Below are positions 61,462 through 64,000 of a DNA stretch of 64,000 nucleotides, piece after piece. The notes beneath the pieces were generated by a model. That model saw nothing but the letters and a program-made list of their open reading frames with translations. It was not told where the DNA came from and did not search any database. Position 1 is the stretch's first letter; every line of letters starts with the position of its first letter. Source of the stretch: Paenibacillus tundrae (GTDB lineage: Bacteria > Bacillota > Bacilli > Paenibacillales > Paenibacillaceae); NCBI RefSeq assembly GCF_030812775.1, contig NZ_JAUSTI010000021.1, positions 26,002 through 90,001 of the forward strand. Reading direction: 5' to 3'. The translations under genes and the position numbers were made by a program.

Positions 61462-62103
61462 ATGACAGAAGAAGAACGGATCAGGAAGGGAATTCTTTTT
61501 AGTCCAAGTAATCCAGAATTGAAGGAAATCAAACGCCGTTCACACAACCTAAGTCAACAATATAGCCTGACGTATGAGGATCAGAGTGAAGAACGGGAAA
61601 TGATTTTACAACAGTTGTTAGGATCTAAGGGGGAAGGTGTATTCATACAAGGTCCAATCTTCTTTCATTATGGTGTGCATACCCGGATTGGGGATCAATT
61701 CTTCGGGAATTACAATCTGACTGTCCAGGATGATGCACAAGTGACGATAGGTGACTATGTCAGCTTTGGGCCTAATGTAACCATTGTTACTCCCGTTCAT
61801 CCCTTTATTGCGTCTGAGCGCAGACAGATGTTGGATCAAAATGGAAATATTAAATCGCTATGTTATGCCAAACCTGTCACGATTGGTGATGATGTGTGGA
61901 TCTCTGCCAATGTTACAGTATGTGGCGGGGTTACAATTGGGAGCGGAAGTGTGATCGGTGCGGGGAGTGTGGTTACGCGTGATATTCCGGCAAACTCATT
62001 AGCTGCTGGTGTTCCATGTAAAGTCATACGTCCAATCACAGAAGCGGACAGCATGCGTTACAAACCGGAGATTATGGCCGATTGTAAAGTGTTAGTACCT
62101 TAA
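61462..62103 (+). CDS. Sugar O-acetyltransferase (Maa/LacA family)
   Basis: 213 residues with a left-handed beta-helix of hexapeptide repeats ('VTIGSGSVIGAGSVVTRDIPANSLAAGVPCKVI') and catalytic His in 'TPVHPF'. Transfers acetyl from acetyl-CoA to a sugar, probably maltose or galactoside type. I start at ATG 61462 (GGAGG 8 bases upstream) rather than ATG 61456. It follows the ROK gene by about 70 bases. Confidence 0.9.
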   Translation: MTEEERIRKGILFSPSNPELKEIKRRSHNLSQQYSLTYEDQSEEREMILQQLLGSKGEGVFIQGPIFFHYGVHTRIGDQFFGNYNLTVQDDAQVTIGDYVSFGPNVTIVTPVHPFIASERRQMLDQNGNIKSLCYAKPVTIGDDVWISANVTVCGGVTIGSGSVIGAGSVVTRDIPANSLAAGVPCKVIRPITEADSMRYKPEIMADCKVLVP

Positions 62104-62582
62104 CCGTTTTGTAAGGTGAAAACTAATAGAGAAAAGCACGGCAGACACGTCTTGACGTTATTCGCATGAGTTAAATCCATTGGGGATGCAATGCGAGGCA
62201 ATGATCAACATAATCTTAGTGGAGTCATATGATTGTAAAATGAGTTCCTATTTATTCGAGTAAATCCAATAAATATAGCAAGGCATAATTTAAGCCCAGG
62301 CAACTGTTGATCTCGGATATCCTGGGCTTATGTATTTCAATGAGTTATTACAAACGGATGCTTACACTCAGATGGAGTCGCCCCATCAAAATGGAGCCGC
62401 CAAATTGCTTATTTACCGAATATGCCAGGTGGCGAGATGGAGTAGAGAAGCGAGACCGGGAGGTCAAAGAAAATTCAACATCGTTATCTCAGAAGGAGCT
62501 ACCGAGATTCAGCTCGTAGGTCTCTAGCGTTCGATCAATCAATATACTGCATGATTAACAAATCAGTTAGTCCATGATTGGT
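62104..62582. other. Intergenic region with a hairpin, no secure gene
   Basis: TAAGCCCAGG (62291-62300) and CCTGGGCTTA (62321-62330) form a perfect 10-bp stem; a terminator role is possible but there is no T run. Overlapping frames at 62307-62519 and 62330-62527 (about 65-70 residues) have no ribosome site and no recognisable family. Confidence 0.4.
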
Positions 62583-63182
62583 CTACTGTGATACGCGTCC
62601 TTTTCTAAAGCGTTTAATAAGAACATAGAGTCCAAAACCGATAATAAAGATGGCAGCCGCTGGCAGAATATAAGGTTTGATAATTTCATCCACATGCTCC
62701 CACTGAGCGCCAAGCTTAAAGCCTAGGTATACATAGAGCGATGTAATGGGCAGCATAGCTAGGAAGGTATACAGACTGAATTTGAAAACATTCATTTTGG
62801 TAACACCGCAAGGTATAGAGATCAAAGTTCTTACCCCGGGCACGAAGCGCCCATAGAAGGCCACCCCACTGCCGTATTTCTCAAAGAAACGATCTGAAGC
62901 TTCTAAATGATGTGTTCGAATGAGAAAATACTTACCGTATTTCTCAACGAGGGGTCTTCCGCCAAACCGACCAAGCGCATACAGCGTTAGTGGGCCAAAT
63001 GTGCCTCCAACTGTACCTGCTATAATCGTAAGAATAAGATTCATGTCCCCAAGGTAAACCCAGTAACCTGCAAGCGGGAGAACAAGTTCGGCAGGCACAA
63101 ATTCAAATGATAAAGCAATGACCACACCTGCATACGACAAGTCTTTGAAAAAAAGGATAAATTCTGTGATCCATTGAGTCAC
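62583..63182 (-). CDS. DedA-family membrane protein
   Basis: 199 residues, four or five membrane segments. The DedA signature is 'FYGRFVPGVRTLISIPCG' (F.R..PG.R), and 'FVPAELVLPLAGY' carries the acidic residue needed for activity. DedA proteins (flippases for undecaprenyl-phosphate or phosphatidylethanolamine) keep envelope homeostasis. Start GTG 63182, with GGAGGG 7 bases upstream. Confidence 0.93.
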   Translation of the reverse strand: MTQWITEFILFFKDLSYAGVVIALSFEFVPAELVLPLAGYWVYLGDMNLILTIIAGTVGGTFGPLTLYALGRFGGRPLVEKYGKYFLIRTHHLEASDRFFEKYGSGVAFYGRFVPGVRTLISIPCGVTKMNVFKFSLYTFLAMLPITSLYVYLGFKLGAQWEHVDEIIKPYILPAAAIFIIGFGLYVLIKRFRKGRVSQ

Positions 63183-63600
63183 GCTACACCCTCCAAGAGT
63201 CTATCTTATTTTTGGAACTACATTTTTATCTATTTATGATATTGAATTACTCACTTCTGCTATAAAGGTAACAATAGCGATAGTAGCTTGTCAAAACTCA
63301 CATCATTTATATGAAGATAGTTACATTAATAGAAGAGGCAACGAATAACCTATGTGATAATCTGTTATATAAAAATGTGAATACAAGGTAAGATGGTATG
63401 CGGAGATTGATGTTCTGCATTGAGATCTCTATGGCTTTTTGCAATCAGCAGGATTGATCGTGTATGTGTCTGAGTTGAATTAAAGGTTTATATACGATTG
63501 GTAAAGTAGAGCTCAGGTTTAATGAGGATGTATTTATAATAGAAGAAAGGATATAATAATGCATGTAATCTAGGTATATAATAAAATAAATTGAAATTAG
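63183..63600. other. AT-rich region upstream of the rrn operon, no gene seen
   Basis: No ORF with a ribosome site on either strand. TATAAT-like boxes occur around 63534-63560 but without a spaced -35. Confidence 0.4.
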
Positions 63601-63603
63601 CTC

Positions 63604-63633
63604 TTTACAAGTGGTTGTGATTCATGATATATT
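63604..63633 (+). promoter_or_regulatory. Possible upstream rrn promoter
   Basis: TTTACA (63604-63609), 18 bases, TATATT (63628-63633). Confidence 0.55.
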
Positions 63634-63715
63634 CTTATTCCGGCCAAGAAAACACGAGAAACACGGTGCGGCAAGCAAACAACATAAGCTTCGAAAGAAA
63701 CTTAAAAAAAAGAGC

Positions 63716-63744
63716 TTGCAAAGTTGGTTCGGACGTGATAATAT
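63716..63744 (+). promoter_or_regulatory. Main rrn promoter
   Basis: TTGCAA (63716-63721), 17 bases, TAATAT (63739-63744), preceded by an A tract (63704-63711) like an UP element. It lies about 200 bases before 16S. Confidence 0.75.
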
Positions 63745-63789
63745 ATAAGAGTTGCTGAAGAGAACAACTTCGGTAGCGAACGAAAAGTT

Positions 63790-63944
63790 TGATCTTTGAA
63801 AACTGAACAACGAGTGAGTAACGATCTTGCTTGCAAGATCGACGCTGAGAAATCGTACACGTCTTCGGACTGGAGAGTTTCGAAGCACAAATGAGATTTT
63901 TAATCTCGTCAGATTCAAAATGAGCTAATCGCTCTTTTCAATAC
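63790..63944 (+). promoter_or_regulatory. rrn leader with boxA and processing hairpins
   Basis: TGATCTTTGAAAACTGAAC (about 63791-63809) is a boxA-like antitermination signal. GATCTTGC and GCAAGATC (63823-63840) are a perfect hairpin. GAGATT and AATCTC form a further stem near 63893-63907, before the 16S 5' end. Confidence 0.75.
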
Positions 63945-64000
63945 TTTATTGGAGAGTTTGATCCTGGCTCAGGACGAACGCTGGCGGCATGCCTAATACA
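63945..64000 (+). rRNA. rrs: 16S ribosomal RNA, 5' end (continues past the window)
   Basis: TTTATTGGAGAGTTTGATCC, then TGGCTCAGGACGAACGCTGG, the universal 16S start (27F site). Only about 56 bases are in the window. Confidence 0.98.

Noticed and set aside
62307..62527. Two overlapping 65-70 residue frames before the DedA gene
   Set aside because: No ribosome site; one includes a hairpin arm. The Arg-rich composition made me look for a transposase remnant but no motif was found.
63622..63918. 98-residue minus-strand frame over the rrn leader
   Set aside because: Covers the rrn promoter and boxA; not protein-like.
1..64000. CRISPR arrays, tRNA genes, prophage or conjugation genes
   Set aside because: No regularly spaced direct repeats, no cloverleaf-like sequence with GTTCGA and CCA-type ends, and no phage or conjugation motifs were seen in any frame, although a by-eye scan can miss a lone tRNA.

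Overview
The window looks like a chromosome segment of a low- to mid-GC, spore-forming Firmicute, most likely Paenibacillus. Three things point there. Secreted proteins carry the copper-amine-oxidase-N-type 'stalk' domain that is abundant in that genus. The control elements (AGGAGG ribosome sites, frequent TTG/GTG starts, guanine and TPP riboswitches, YtrA/GntR, Bce-type resistance modules) are typical Bacillales. The last bases are the 5' end of a 16S rRNA gene with a Bacillus-like rrn leader. All names rest on reading motifs by eye; no database search was run.

Layout. 0-8 kb: end of a TrmB-like regulator, a Nudix hydrolase, MscL with a C-terminal zinc ribbon, a guanine riboswitch with xpt-pbuX, a palindromic intergenic repeat, small conserved proteins and a type I methionine aminopeptidase. 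8.4-14.2 kb: a sigma-A promoter and the caa3 oxidase operon ctaCDEF, followed by ctaG and a DUF420 gene. 14.2-19.6 kb: a beta/gamma-crystallin-like protein whose ribosome site lies inside a long hairpin, then a YtrA-type GntR regulator with two ABC transporters and a matching operator. 19.6-26.8 kb: an AT-richer accessory region with a decayed IS3-family element (inverted repeats and GGTG target duplication still visible), an operon of three unrecognised exported or membrane-anchored proteins, a dead MarR gene, a leucine-rich-repeat/stalk protein and a DUF4367-like protein.

26.9-31.8 kb: an iron-dependent alcohol dehydrogenase, then a TPP-riboswitch operon for thiamine-pyrimidine salvage (tenA, thiZ, thiX, thiY). 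32-37.3 kb: a possible leader-peptide attenuator before a CD3324-like gene, two nucleotidyltransferases (one resembling ANT(4')), and an ECF sigma/anti-sigma pair. 37.5-47 kb: a two-component system whose kinase has an extra membrane anchor and outer domain, a solute-binding protein, and a complete Bce/Yxd-type peptide-sensing and resistance module (regulator, kinase, ATPase, permease, YxeA).

47.2-64 kb: a YetF-like membrane protein, a DUF3221 lipoprotein, the cytochrome bd operon cydABDC with palindromes at its promoter, a membrane-anchored alpha/beta hydrolase, a stalk-TraB/GumN protein, an MFS transporter with a 38-residue companion, a ROK regulator and acetyltransferase, a DedA protein, and the rrn promoter region with the start of 16S. 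The strongest candidates for undescribed biology are the leader/attenuator at 32.0-32.2 kb, the hairpin-occluded ribosome site at 14.26-14.30 kb, the kinase with a DUF5643-like outer domain, and the three-gene exported-protein operon at 21.1-23.0 kb.
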